In this document: in pieces, positions 14,532-28,761 of the stretch
Position numbering within the stretch: the stretch's first letter is position 1
Layout: each line of letters begins with the position of its first letter
NCBI RefSeq assembly: GCF_000189635.1
Contig: NW_002475978.1
Span: 109,735-173,734 of the forward strand
Direction of reading: 5' to 3'
Source of the DNA: Tetrahymena thermophila SB210
Taxonomy: Eukaryota > Ciliophora > Oligohymenophorea > Hymenostomatida > Tetrahymenidae
Length of the DNA stretch: 64,000 bases
Made by a program: the position numbers and the translations under genes
The notes under the pieces: generated by a model
The model's input: only the letters and a program-made list of their open reading frames with translations
What the model was told of the DNA's origin: nothing
Databases searched by the model: none

Positions 14532-15596
14532 ATGGCATCAAAGAACGAAGACGAATACGATTTCCTTTTTAAGATTGTTCTAATAGGTAATCTTTATTCA
14601 AGTTATTTTAAAAAAGGATCTATTATTCAGCATACCTATCGGAATTTTTTGATTGAATATATTTATCAATCTATCTACTCTTTATACTAATTCATATTTA
14701 TAGTCCTTTTCGCAAACATAAATCATAAGAATTAATTTAATTCAAAAATTGCTAATCTTTTTTTCTTGTATTCATTTTAGGTGATTCTGGCGTAGGAAAA
14801 ACCAACTTGCTATCAAGATTTACTAAAAATGAATTCAATATGGATTCAAAGCCAACAATCGGTGTAGAATTTGCCACTAAAACAGTTATTACAGAAAATA
14901 AATACATAAAAGCACAAATTTGGGACACTGCAGGTTAAGAAAAATACAGAGCTATTACTAACGCATATTATAGAGGAGCTGTTGGTGCTCTCACCCTTTA
15001 TGATATTACAAAGCAATAGACATTTGACAATGTAAAAAAGTGGTTACATGAACTCAGAGAATATGCCGATGCTAATATTATTTGTATGCTTATTGGTAAT
15101 AAATGCGATTTGTAAGAAATGAGATAAGTAAAGACAGAAGATGCTGCTAAATTTGCAGAAGAAAATAACCTTGCATTTATGGAAACATCTGCTGCCTAAG
15201 CTATAAATGTAGATTAAGCCTTTTAAAAACTCATCACAGGTAAATATAAACTATTCTTTTAAATTCTGAGAGGCTTTATTTTGAAAAACCCATTCAAAAA
15301 TTTCCTTCAACCAAGGCTAAACCTACCAAAAATGAATTTTATTTTAATTTTAAAATATCACTTTTGAAATAAAGCCGCATCAAGCTAAGCTTTGAAACAA
15401 TTGAATTCATAAATATTTTTTTCCTTATAAAATAAAAACTAAAATGATTTCTTACTATAAAATAGAAATATATAATAATTTGAAGACAAGACCTAATGAA
15501 GAAAAAAAAAAGGCATAACCATAATAAAATGGAAATAATATAATTAAAGATTTTAAGCAACCCACCTAAGCAGAAAAAGAAAAAAAATGTTGTTGA
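14532..15596 (+). CDS. RAB11: Rab11-family small GTPase
   Basis: Three exons (14532-14586, 14781-15239, 15466-15596) encode 214 residues, the normal Rab size. The nucleotide-binding motifs are complete: P-loop GDSGVGKT, switch I with [29 protein letters not shown] and [17 protein letters not shown] at the start, [20 protein letters not shown] and [19 protein letters not shown] match Rab11/Rab25, and the protein ends in a prenylatable CC. Rab11 acts in recycling-endosome and secretory traffic; in ciliates related Rabs serve phagosome and contractile-vacuole membranes (family knowledge). The first intron splits the P-loop glycine codon; both introns are GT...AG (194 and 226 bases). In-frame TAA/TAG codons read as glutamine, for instance in the WDTAGQE motif. 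Confidence 0.95.
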
Positions 15597-17420
15597 TTTA
15601 ATTTTATTAAATATTAAGCTTCCTATTAGAGTGTAAATATGAGCTCAACCAAATAAATAATATTATAAAATAAGCAAGCAAGCAATTAATCAAAAATAAA
15701 AAGAAAGAAAAATCAATTAAAAATTTTAGATAAAATAAATTTATTTTGTTATAAATAATAAAAGTAATTTTTATTTGTATTATAAATAATAAATTTAGTT
15801 TGCATTTATTATTAAAATAATTATCAATTTAATCTTTTGTTTAAAACTTTCATTTACACTTTAATTTAATAAATAAATTTCATCTAAATTCATATTAAGA
15901 ACTTTATCTAATTAACATCAAAAAATTAACTAAATTTAAAGCAAAATAAATATAAAAAAATTTTATTTTTTCAAAATTTATTTTAAAAATATCTGTTAAA
16001 GTTAAAAAATAAACATTTAAATTAATTAATTAGATGTTTAAATAAAATACAAAATATTGTGTGCATATTTTAGATTTAAAAGAGTTCATAGTAAAATGAA
16101 TACACAATCAGGTGCGACTTCTTTGCATAAGCCAAAGCACAAATATTGACTAATTTTACAAATAACTTGGTTTAAAAATATAATTAGATTATTTATTAAA
16201 ATAATCATAACTCTGATTTAATTTTGTAGCAGCTAAAAGATAATTAAATTAAATAGGGCAAACTAATATGTGTTTATAATATCAAGTAAATCAAACATTT
16301 TGAGCTTAATTTTTAGAAACAATTTACTACTTTTGAGTAGAAAGTTTAAGCAAAATAAAATTAATAGTTATTGTTAAGAAAAAGAAATTCTTATTTTAAA
16401 ATAAATAATTATAAAATAAATATATTAGGTTTCATTAAATCATTTATGATTTTGCAATTAATTTTTTAAAATAATAAAATTTTAAGAATTCAAATTTTAG
16501 AATTTTAATATAATACATAAATATCCTTAAAGTTATAAAAATTATTAATTATGAATTAAATTAGAAATGTTAAAATTTAAAATATGTAGATGTCTTTTTC
16601 TCTATTTTTTGAAGATACAGTAAAAATACTAGTTGTTAAATTTTCCTAATTATCTGTTTATGTATTTGTTTAGTTTATAATTTTTAAATTTTTACAATTA
16701 TTTTAAAAATATAAATCAATATTAAATCTCCTTAAAGTTCCAGTTTTACTATAATTTTCAGACCAGTAAATAATATACAGAGTTAAAAATCTTGTTAGCA
16801 TATTTTAAGTTTAGCTAACTCGTAAAGTTATAGCATTCTAAAAAGTACCAAATATATTATTATCACATGTTTTTTAATTTGTTAATTTTAATTTTATAAT
16901 ATTGCTCTCACATTTTATCAATTAAAAATTTAGATACAAACTAATATCTGCTATTATAAAATCAAGCATATTAACAAAATTTTTGTAATTAAATTGCTGG
17001 ACTAGTTAGCGAATATCCTTATATTTTTCAAATAAAATAATATGTATATTTGTTTACATGTGCTAATATGATTTATAAAAATAAAGAAATTTAAAGACTA
17101 TAAGAAGAAAGATTGGATTTATATCTAATTAATGGTAATATAATAATATAAGTTGGAGAGGCAGTTTTGAAAATAAAGATCACATTATAACTTGCTTTGG
17201 CCAATAAATAATAAAAAGAAAAATATAAGTACTGAATACTAAAATTTTCTGATTTCATTTAGAAAAAGTAAAATCAAAGAATATTAAGTTTATAAAAAAA
17301 TAAATAAATAAATAGATAGATATATTAACAAAATATATAGTGGTTGATTGTAAATTAAAGTAGATTTAGCGATATAATAAAGGATTTTTAAATTGATATA
17401 GGTTTATTATAGAAGCTATC
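15597..17420. other. Intergenic, no gene seen
   Basis: 1.8 kb of AT-rich spacer between two plus-strand genes. Short direct TAAA repeats lie near 17290-17320. No frame with protein-like composition was found on either strand. Confidence 0.5.
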
Positions 17421-20400
17421 ATGAGCTTATCTAGTATATTAATTGTTCTCATCATATTGCTTAAATGTGCGATTGCTGGGAATGTGAAATACATTAATTT
17501 TTAAATGGACTACTCTAACATAGGTTTAGCAAGAAAGCTATTTTTCACATTTTAGCTGGACACTTATTTCCCTAATTCAGGGTATATGCAGATATAACTA
17601 CCATTTGATTAAGCTACTTTACCTACAGGCTATATCTACTAATCAAGTGCATAAACGTGCAACTCGTAAAATTTTCCTATTGTTCAGATACCAATTACAA
17701 TTGAAGGTGCAGTAGCAGGAGCAAATAATGTTTACTGGATTGATTTTCCTTAGGATTTAAGTAATCAAAATGTTTACACACTTGTTATTGTATTAAGTGC
17801 TCCTGTTGGTAGTGGAGTTTTTAATAACCCTTTAATCTAATTCAGGCCTGTTTCAATAACTACATATTCATCTCTAAACAAAGCAAATCCCTCTACATTG
17901 CTTATTTATGACACCAACCCTGTATTCACAATGATTAATTTTGAAGCATAAGTGGTAAATAAATAAATTAAATTGTTAATTTAAGATTTCTTAGCAGCCT
18001 AATATTTTTGTTGCATTTAAAATAAATTTAAAGAAAATATAATTGATGCAATTATGATGAGTTAAATTGAACATATTAAATTATGAATTTCATATTGTTA
18101 TACTTTTTTTAAAAATTAGGCTTCAAGTTTGAATACTCAAGTTCTCTCTGGTGGCAGTGGTAATCTTTAATCAAGCAGTATTGTAGTTGTTAGATTAAAA
18201 CCAACCTAGCAACAAATTAGAAGAGTTGATATCTCTTTACCTTAATCAGTAGGAATATCTTTTGATAATAGTGATCCCACCACATTCTGTTAAGTTGCCA
18301 CTCTTATTCTAAATTAAGATTTTACATGCTAGTAGAGTGCTTAAAATGAAGTTCTTATTACTTTTTCAAGCGATTTGCAAAATTAAAATTATGATATATC
18401 ACTAAAAATTAACTTCCCAACTTTTAATGATAACTCAGATGTTTAAGTTGTAGGCATGCGTGCAGGAGACAATGTTGTTATGGAATGGAACACAATTGCT
18501 AATGCCGTTTCAACTATAGTTCCTAGTTGGACATCCAGACAAATCTTTGGTAATTAATTTAATAAATAAATAAATCTACTTAATTAATTGGCATATAAAA
18601 TAGTATAAATTGTTAAAAAAATACAAAAAAAGTCAGTGAATAACTGATAGAAAAGCTAACTTTACTTAATTTTTTTTAGGTTTTTAAAATTAGTTACTGT
18701 CATCTTCTGTTTGCGTTTATAGGGGATCATCTGCTACTGACTACACTTATAACACCTTAAAATTTACTTTTTAGGTGAGCTAAGATTTATTAGCTGGAAT
18801 TAATTATAGATTAGCTATGGATCTAACAGTAGATTCATCAATTCTTGATAATTCAATCGTTGTTTAAAATTTAGTTAGCTTTTCACCAACTTAATAAATC
18901 AAATGCTATAGTATTAATAGCAATTCTAAAGTATAATGTGATAATGTTTAAAATTTAAAAGCTGGTACAGTTTATTCGATTCAACTTAGAGTTAGTTTAG
19001 TCTATATCAGTGGTGCTACAGCTAATTAATTCAAATCAGGATTTGGAAAACTTGAAATTTATCCCTTTTAGAATAATCAATATTACACCAAGCCTTCTGT
19101 TTTATTTGAGACAAATGCTAATTTAGCTGCTTTAGTCAATAATTTATGCATTCAAAACAACTTTAATTGGCTAAATTAAATTACTGCTAATAATATCAAT
19201 GATTACCAAGTTGTGCATTCAAGATCAGATGGTTCCATAGCAACACCAATAAGTACATATGGAATATTTGGAGTTAAAGTAGGTACTAACTAGATTCTTC
19301 AATTTTATAATGAATTCATCTCAAACGACTTTAATGGAACTCCTAATTCTAAATCCTAACTATAAATATCTGCAAATTACAGAATTATTGCTCCTCAGTC
19401 TTCATCTACATGCAGTAATTAATACAAAATTTATACATTAAAGAACTTACTTATATTTATATATATTATTTAGTGACCACAGGAACACCTTATACTTGTA
19501 ACTTTATTGCTCCTGCATCAGGTGATCCATATTAGATAGTTAAATTTTAGTTTGCATTTTAAGTCGATGCTGATGCAGCTGCATTTATTGCTGGTGCTGG
19601 ATCTGTAATATCTTTTGATGCTATAGATGTTAAAGCTATGAGTTCAGTACAGCCCTCTGATAATTTTAACAGTGATTATATTTTCAAAATCATTCCAGAC
19701 ACAACAAACCCTACCAATAATGTAAAAACTGCTATAGTAAATGGTTTTGTACTCCCAACCAACCTCTATACAGACATAAATATAAGTTTAGTTAACCTTT
19801 GGACAGGTAAACAAACTACTTTCAATTATTAATTTAGCAAATCAAATATAATAAAAAAATAGACATATTACAAAAATATTAAGAATTTCATTTAAATAGA
19901 ATGACAAATTTTATTTCATAATTTTTAAAGTTGAAAGTGTTAATATTTGATAATAATTATTTTTTAAAAATAATAAACAGGAACTACAAACGGAAATGAT
20001 GCAAATTTAGTTCCTACATTTATTCGTATTAATGTTTTCTTTTCCTCTAACTAGCCTACCGTTACTTAAGGAAATTGGATTGTCTTTTTCGATAACGTAA
20101 ATTTCTTACCTGATCCTAAAGTCTAATCTAACCCAAGTTGCTCAATAACACAAACATCTACAGTGTGTGGATACTAGGCTGGAAATTAAAATAGCTATCA
20201 CTATTTATTCTAAAATTATTTTACTTACACTAGTAGTATTCCTTAAATGCCAAGTATTGATTAGTCTTTTACTGTTCTTATACCAGTTACTACAACAGCA
20301 AACAAAAATTAGATTCGTGTTCGTACAGCTCTTTTGGATACTTCAGGAAATATACAAGGCTTAAGCAAGTAATACTAGTTTTAGTTTAAAGCAGCAGGAG

Positions 20401-23400
20401 TTACCCAGTAAGCAATTATATCTGATTATAACACGCTCTAAAATACTAATTTCGAAGGATTGAATTTCTTATTCAATGTTGGAAGCAATCTAGTTGGAGA
20501 TACAGTTTCTTCAGCCAAAGTAAATGTTGTGGCTGCTGATTTTTAAAAAATTCTTAATCCTAATTCAGCTACTTAGTAAGGAACAGGTATCACCATTACA
20601 TCAACTCATAATCTAGTTTCTGATCCTGGCTTCGATGTCTAAGATGGAGGATTTGGCTTAATAAGTAAATATACAACTTTTTAAATTTCTAAAAATATAA
20701 ATTTATCCTAAAAAATAAAAAGGTTCAAAACCATAGGAAAAATGTATTAAATTTGGCTATCTTTACAGTGACAAAACAGGCAGATACGGTTTTTACTGCC
20801 CTCTAAAAAGCACTGTTGGGCAAAGCACATTAACTAGTTATGTAATAATAAATTAATTTTTCTAAAACAAATTAGTAATTTTAAACAATTTTAAAAGCTA
20901 AACGTTTTAAATCTTTCTCTACCCTGGGAAACTGGAACAAGCATGCCAAATATAGTGGGCACCTTCAGCAATAATGTTCCCATTTAAGATCCAGGTTTCG
21001 ATGTCACAGGCATACTGCTGAAATACACAGTTGACAACACTCTAAATGCTATGCAGCCAAATGTTTTAAAATCAATAATTACAGATATCGATTTACCCAT
21101 TTCATAAAGGTTTGTTAAACTTTCAGTTACATTTACTACAACAAATTAATTACCTTCGCAATTTAACTTTGTTATCACTTCTCAAAATGGGTCAAGCTAA
21201 CCCTTCCTTTTTACTGTAAGTTAAATAGTTTTATGCCAAATTTATCAATAAAATGCAAATGGGTTGTTTACATTGTAAATATATTTTTTTCTTTTTTTTT
21301 AGTGATATCAATGATTTTTTGATTTATTAATAAATTAGAGTTACTCAATCATGCAAGTAGATATTTAGAGAATTTTAGGTATTATTTTTTTTATTTTTTA
21401 CTATAAAAATCATTAATTTTATCTCTGAAATAAAAAATAGATTATAATCTAAGTTTCAAATGGATCAAAATCTCTATCTGCTGGGACATATAAAATCCGT
21501 ATAGGTGGTATAAATGTTATTGATAATCCACTGATGAGACAATAGGCTTATTTTGAGACATAAACAATCACTGGAAAGACTATTGATAAAACTCCTAATC
21601 CATATGCTATTTATTACAATTTCAAACAAAAGCAGCTAAGCTTATCAATAACTAACTAAAGTTTCTTGATTCCAAATAAGTATGCTATGACTATATTTTC
21701 ATTTACCTTCACAGTTTAGGGACGTGCAATTTATTCTGATGAAGAAATTATTTTTAACCTAGATGCTTTCAGCGTAGATAACAACATTAATACTCCTATT
21801 TGCAGAGTTATTGATCCTATTACTTAAAATATTTCACCACTTTGGAACTCATGTTATTTTAATGGTAAATTTTCACTCCTCACTTTAACGCCTATTGGAG
21901 ATATAAGTAATCTAGACTAAAATGGAGTGTTAATGAATTCCTTTATAGTGCAAATACAGAATATTCGTGTGCCGAGGACACCTGTCTAATAGTATTATAT
22001 TAGTGGCTATGTTTATAACATTCAAGATTAATCTCAACCTATTTTATACTAACAAAATATTCCTTTGCCTGGCAGATAGGATGAAAAGACTATTTAGTAA
22101 TTCACATAACTCGTTTTATAAAATAAGAAATTTAACACAGTAGGTTCATTATCTTAATTCTAATTCTCAATAAAGCCTACATAGTCATTCTTAGATTACA
22201 ATTCTATGATATTGATTTATCTCCCATCTTATTATCCACCTCTTCCTGATTTCGCCTAACCTGTTTGCTATATATAACTAATTGACGTGACATCAAACTA
22301 ACCAAATACCTTCACCCGTTGTGAATACTTGCAAGACAGAATGATTGTAATCCGTGACATTTTCCCAACTTTACAAGTTAATTATGCCTATTAAGTTACA
22401 GTTAGTGGTATACCCTAACCATTATTCACTGCTGCTTAAACCATATTTATAGCTCTAATTCAAAAATATTATGATATAACATCAACTGTTAACGAGTATT
22501 TAGAAGTTTTGGATATAGCTCCTAATAATCCAAATGCAAACATAGTAAGGGTTTCAGCTTTTTCAAAGACAAAAACAACTTGGATCCAACAAGACAATTA
22601 TGTCTTTACTCTTAGAGTATCAAATAATGTTGCAGCAAATTCTTATTTAGCAGTAGACTTCCCAAGTGAATGGGTTGATAAGAATCAAAACAAGCCGTAA
22701 ATTCTATTTTTTACTATTAAATAATTTAAAACATTTAAAAAAGAATTTTTCTATTTTTTCTTAAAAACTTAATTTGAATTTGTTTAATTCTCAAAAAAGG
22801 AACTTATATATAATAAAAAATTATTTTTATGGGCAGATTAATTAAATTTGTTTATATTTTTTAGGGAAATAACTAAATTAATTTTATTTTTTAAATAATT
22901 ATTTATGTTAAAAGAAGCAATTTTCATTAATTTACTCATTTAAAAGCTATTTATGAAACTAAACGTTTTAATAAAAAGTAGTCATTAAAATTTTTTTTTA
23001 ACTAATAATATATTAGGGCAATAACTTGCTATTTGTAGTAAGCTTCTTCAGCAAATGTAGCTTTCCCTTGTTCTTAAAATGGATACAGGATTATTGGCTA
23101 AGTTGCAAGTCCTATTACTGCAAATACTGATTATACTTTAATTATAAATGGGTTTAGCAATCCTCATTATAGTTTGTGTATAGGATAAGGAGTTACTGTC
23201 TAAATAGCAGATAGCTAAATGAATTAAGTTACTTAAAGGTCTTATGTCACAATTATGAATATAGGAAACTTAGTTTTTGATTAAGGTTTAACTTCAGACA
23301 CAATTTTTAAATGGTAGCTCATAACGAATGATAATGTCTAAGATGGAGAGTAAACTTATTCTACTATTCCTTCTTTGCTAACAGTCTACATAGGAACATA

Positions 23401-25447
23401 TTCTAGGAGACTTCGTTTATCTGTAGCAGATGGTAATCGTATTGCTAATGATTTCTCACTTTAACTTTAATCAACTCCCTCTGGCTAGACACCATTTTCA
23501 ACTTATCCTACTATAATAAATATGAGCGTTGGTGATTACTACGTAGATATTAGAATAGGTGCACAAAATACAGTTACACCTGGTATATATAACAAATTTT
23601 ATTCCTATTTGAAAATAAATGTTAAAAACAATTAAATTCATTATTTATTTAAATATATTATTAGGTATCTACAGTATTTATTTCTAGCTGAACAATGGCG
23701 GTTAATATAATATCCCTCCAGTAGTTAAAGTCTAAATATTAAGCACTTCTTATGGTATTCCCAATCCCTCTATCAACAACATAGTCGTAAAAATAATTTT
23801 TTTATTTAATTACATAAATTCTCATTAAAAAAAAAAAAATTTAATTCAGGTGCCAATCTTGGGTTACAGTCTTCCAATTTACTGGAATATGGATGCCGCT
23901 GTTCCTATTAGTTAGTTTAAATTAGAAACGGATATTGCTATTTACCCAGACCTTGTTCTAGACTATAAGGCATATAGTGATATGACATTCTCGATTACAA
24001 AAACTAGCGATTTTATTACATTGAAAAGTGATGCTGCTCCTATTGTATCTGACACTACTTCAAAAGTTAATTTGTATATTGATCCTAGTTACAAAAATTA
24101 CTTTTAGCTTATTTACAATACTGTCTTAATTACTTTAGTTTAAACAAATACTTAAAAGCCTTAAACTATAATTAGTATTTCGAATAATCTTTGTACAAGT
24201 GTCACATTCACATTAAGTAGTAACCAACCAACACTAGTTTATTACCAAATTTAGCTAGCTTCATCTTAACTCCAATTTAACTTTAATAACACTGTAGAGT
24301 AGGTGCGTATTTTGACTTAGTATTAATTTGATGATGTAGACTAAGTTTAATATGGTATGTTCCCAGTATACTTGGCTAACACTGTCTATAAACTTACGAT
24401 CCCTAATCTCTTTTCTCAGCGTTCATATTCAGTCCAATTTTTCCCAATTAATGAAAATTAAGTTCTGGGAGACACTTAATAGTTTTCTGTAGTGCCTAAA
24501 TCTAACCTCGATTATTTAATTAAAACAAAACTATATACCACTGCTATCCTTTCAACCTAACATATGGTATATTTAGCATGCTAACACTCTTATATGTTCT
24601 TATATCCATATAAAAGGTATATTAAAAATTATTTTTATTTTAAAAAAGAATGTATTCAAAAATTATATATATATTTCTAACAAACAGAGTTCGTTCTATT
24701 TATGAAGACTATTGTGATCCTAAAGTTACTTCAGCTTCTTTACCTTAAGTTTAAACAGCAACTCAACAGTAAGTTTACTATTTCTACCTTTATCCATTTG
24801 AGTATATTGAACTAGTGGAATAGGCTGGAACTGTATATGCTTCTGCTAGCCTTAAAAATAATTAAATTTCGGCATTTAAAACTAAATTTACCAGTATTTT
24901 TAGTGCTTTAGGACTCCCTGTTCTTGATGATTTCTAATATGGTGGAAAAGTTATAATTTATCCTCCTGTTTTTACTTCACAAGTAATTTATTAACCTCAA
25001 CCAATTATATTTTTCAAATTTATTTAAAAACAGGGTTAAGTTACAAGCACCAAAAACTCTTTAGTAGTAACAGGAATCACACTTTAAAACAATGGAATCA
25101 TATTTGCAATCTTAGAAAGACTTAATATCAGCATAAAAGGTAGAATTTAGTATGTAAGTGAACCTACCTTTTTGTAAGTCAGATCAGGATTAAATAATAC
25201 TGATCAAGTAGCTTTAGGAAAAGCTCATGCTGTTTACGAAGGAACTCCTATAACATTTGAATTTGATAATTTAGAACCTGGAAACCATTACAGGGTAGTC
25301 ATGTATGCAACTTCTGAAGATCCTTCTTAATATAAAATGGTTACTACTAACGTAACTTCAGTAGAAATTACACTTCCTGCCCATTCTATAATTTTATTAT
25401 CATAATATTCGCTTTTAGCATTAATATTAATAACTATTTTTTCATGA
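17421..25447 (+). CDS. Giant secreted, probably GPI-anchored surface protein with internal repeats
   Basis: ATG 17421 opens a signal peptide (SSILIVLIILLKCAIAG). A series of GT...AG introns follows, placed at 17955-18119, 18550-18679, 19415-19473, 19807-19980 and 20665-20768, and approximately at 20842-20875, 21219-21440, 22697-23016, 23605-23665, 23795-23848 and 24615-24690. The coding part totals roughly 2,200 residues. The ectodomain is rich in S, T, N, V and Y, low in cysteine, and looks like repeated beta-sandwich modules; SDPGFDV and QDPGFDV recur about 120 residues apart. Near the end, FEFDNLEPGNHYRVVMYATS looks fibronectin-III-like. The protein stops at TGA 25445-25447 right after a hydrophobic tail (LLALILITIFS) with no cytosolic residues, as in GPI-attachment signals. 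The family is not recognised; adhesion or surface-coat function is only a guess. Confidence 0.8.
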
Positions 25448-26016
25448 ACATTTGCGGCTCAAGTTATATTTATTATTTGTTTGTTAAAATTAATATAAAT
25501 AAATTTTAAATTCTTTTTTACTTTAACTCTAAATAAATGAATAATTTTCTCACAAATTAATGATTAAATTACTTAAAAATTATAGGTTTTAATTAATTTT
25601 AATACTTTTAAAATATTCAAGAATATTTAGTATAAAAATGCAATATTAAATATAATAAATTATTTGTTTGTTTCATTTTTTCTAAAATTTTTTAATTTTT
25701 AGATAAATTTTATTGTTTATTTTATTTTATAAAATTTTAATATATAAATTTTAAAATATATTTTAATAGGTTAAGGTTTTTTATAGCTTGTATTTACTAA
25801 ATAAATATAATATAAATTACATTCTAATAATAAGTATAAAAATATGCACAGAATTTTATTAAAGGTATATTTACAAATAATGAAGTAGTAATTTGATAAT
25901 TATTTTTTTATAATAATGTACTGTTTTTATTTAAGTAGATTTCAAAATATTTAATTATTCTTTATGAAAGATAAATTTTGATGTTTTATTTTTTAGCTTT
26001 TATAAATATCAAAATC
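25448..26016. other. Short spacer between convergent genes
   Basis: AT-rich DNA between the stops of the giant surface-protein gene and the receptor-like gene. It presumably holds both 3' ends; no other feature is seen. Confidence 0.5.
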
Positions 26017-28761
26017 TCAATTGCTAATTTAATCAGGTTTGTCTTCAATTTAATCTACTAATTTTTACCAATCAAATTGAAACTATTTGCCCTTGGTATT
26101 TTTAGCAAAATTTTTCTCAAGCTCATTTAAAGGATAATTAATTATAATTTTTTTTAGAGTATTTGGTGTTTTAATTCGTGAAATAATTGTTGTAATTAAA
26201 CAAATAAATGAGTTAACTAAATCTTAAACTTGGTATTAGGTTTAGGTTTCTAAATCTTCTAATTAAAATTTAGCTTTTTACAAAACTTTTAATCTGAAAA
26301 TAGAGTCTTTGTGAGACAGAGATTAGCAGATGTACAGCATCTACCTAATAGGCCTATGAACACTGACTGAAGCGTGATATAAAGAAACGATGACCATACA
26401 AACAGTTATAATACCAGTTAAAACAGAAAAATTTTTAAGAACTTCTAATTCCTCAATATATATTTCATTTAAAAAATTAGAAACTGAATACATCTAATCT
26501 TATTCTCCATAAATAATAGCAGCTATATAGTCTGCATTTTAATTTGGGATCTATTTGAATAAATTTGATAAATATTTTAGTTAAATTATGGTGGAGGAAA
26601 AAAATTGATGTTTACGCCTATTAGAGTATAGTCTGTCATGTTATTAGGGTTAAAAGTATCTTGTATTATAACAGGATAAATTAAATATTATTTATTTTCA
26701 TTATTTTTGTTTAATTTCATAATTTGTGTTAAAGAGGTATAATTGTCGTTTGTGATGGAATTTAGCATCAAATCATGATAAGCTGTAGGAGATAACCCTT
26801 AAATTTTTTTATTTTAAACAATATTAAAGGATTTTCATTGGATTTTTAAAAATATTAAGTATTACCACTATAAGGTTATATTTAAACATCAAAAATATAC
26901 TATTAAGGACTAAGTTTGTCGTTCTGTAACCAGTAATCAGTAGCTTATAACAGTTAACCATTTTTATTAACGACTATCATTTCGATTGTTGATCTATAAT
27001 AATTTTGTATAAATAAGTTCCTGATTAATTAAGTCTCTATTTCTATTGTAATTTCTTTTAAATATTAGGATTAAATTAAGCAAATGATTTTTAATAAATT
27101 AAAAAGCTATTTACAAAAATACAACTAAGGCTTTAATGCTGAGAAAGCTGGCCTACTAATATTTACAATGAAAGCAGTTAGATTCTCTTGAAAATTTCCT
27201 AATTGATCTATGTATGGACCATGAATCATAACTGTTGATCCTTTGTAAGCCTCTGCTTTCAAATAAATAGGATTATTTTCGTCTATATTAAGGTTTAGTA
27301 AATAATTTAGTTGATTTATATGTAATTTTAGGAATGTAAAATTAAATATCTTTAATTTGCAATTTTGATGGTAGAGAAAAATATTTAATTAATTATGAAT
27401 TTATGTTTGATCATAAAAAATTTGTATTTTAAAAAAATTGAAATAAAATTTTTCTATTTCTAGTAAATTTTATATATTTTGATAGTTATAATTTATATCT
27501 AATTAATTCTTTTATTTATTATTTCTTATTAAAATTAAAAAGTATTTTCATGTATTTAACTTAGAAGCTAGTGCAAATTAAGTTTTTGATGCATCTTTAA
27601 AATAAATCAGAAGTCTTAAATTATGGGCTTTCGAGGGCAAAATAAATATATTATAGTATTATATTGTATAATAATATTAAAATAATCAATTGATTACGCA
27701 AATTTTATATTTGGTTAAAGCTTATTTTCTCACAAGGGAAAACCTTCATGATATTCCAAGAGTAGTCTACAGTTGATTTAGAATACCTATGAATTATTAT
27801 TCTTCTAACATTTTAAGATAAATAATCCGTAACTAAGCTATTTACAGCGTCATCATAGTCCAATGACTCATATAATTCATATATTCCAAATAATTACTTT
27901 TTAATTAAAATTAATTATTAGTTAGCTATCATCTCAGATAATTATTTTTTATTTTATATTCAAATATGTAATTGTGCTTTACAGGAGTGTTTAAATTAAC
28001 TTAATCATAAACTAGATAGCTACTCGTAAAATCTCTAACTAATGGCAAATTAGGATTGGGTGTTTGAAAAGTTGTCAATTTTAATGGATCTAGGTTGGCA
28101 CTTTAAACCATTCTGAACATGCAATCTTTATATTTTATCAGATAAAAAGATTAAAGAAATATTCTTTAATTAAATTTAATTTTTATATGCTATTATATGC
28201 TTATATAACTTAAGAAATCCAATCAATAAAATACTTGGTGGCATGCAAAAATAATAAATATCAGCTGTGAGTCTCATTAGCTCTACAACCATTGTCCCAA
28301 AAAGGTAATTTTATGTCTAGAAAGAATGAATCATCTAGCTTTTTTATTAGAAATTGATAAGAATTATTTTGGATGGATCAATCAAAAAGAGTTTATGCAA
28401 ACACAAATCTAAAAAAGAAATGATTTTAAATATTAATATTTTGTTTAAAATACGTCGAAATGATTTGCATTTCGGTGGATACTTTTTGTTAAACATATAT
28501 GTTAGCTTCATTAATTATAGCATCCCCGATTTTATGTCTTATATAGGTCTATTTGTGATAATAAAAAAATAAATGATACAAAGCACTTAATAATTATTTG
28601 TGTATCAAATAAACGAACAAACAAACAAATATAATAAATTATAATAGTTGTTTGATGCGCAAGAATAATACAAATTCTTAATGAAGTTCAAAAATTAATA
28701 CATATATAGCAGCGAGGATAACTGTGATTATAGCACTTGAAATAAGAATAAATCTAATCAT
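26017..28761 (-). CDS. Receptor-like membrane protein with large ectodomain
   Basis: ATG 28759-28761 starts an N-terminal signal anchor (FILISSAIITVILAAIYVL). About nine exons can be followed, carrying an ectodomain with pieces such as LDDSFFLDIKLPFWDNGC, NLPLVRDFTSSYLVYD, FGIYELYESLDYDDAVNSL, AYKGSTVMIHGPYIDQLGNF and TEMIVVNKNGQLL-like strands. The last intron is 26551-26615. The final exon gives a second membrane segment (VLTGIITVCMVIVSLYHA), then VHRPIRQML and a cytosolic helical tail of about 130 residues ending at TGA 26017-26019. Two membrane anchors around an extracellular sensor and a charged juxtamembrane helix recall Cache-type sensory receptors, where a HAMP-like linker follows the second helix; no effector domain is visible here. 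Inner exon edges are approximate and the family is not firmly recognised. Confidence 0.7.

Noticed and set aside
15500..15512. Suspected frameshift in the poly-A run of Rab11 exon 3
   Set aside because: Recounting gives ten A residues, which keeps the frame from EIY through to the C-terminal CC; exon lengths sum to a multiple of three.
15339..15560. 73-codon minus-strand frame
   Set aside because: Antisense shadow of Rab11 intron 2 and exon 3; the plus-strand product ends properly in a CC prenylation motif.
28354..28572. 72-codon plus-strand frame
   Set aside because: Antisense to the first exons and intron of the receptor-like gene; no supporting features.
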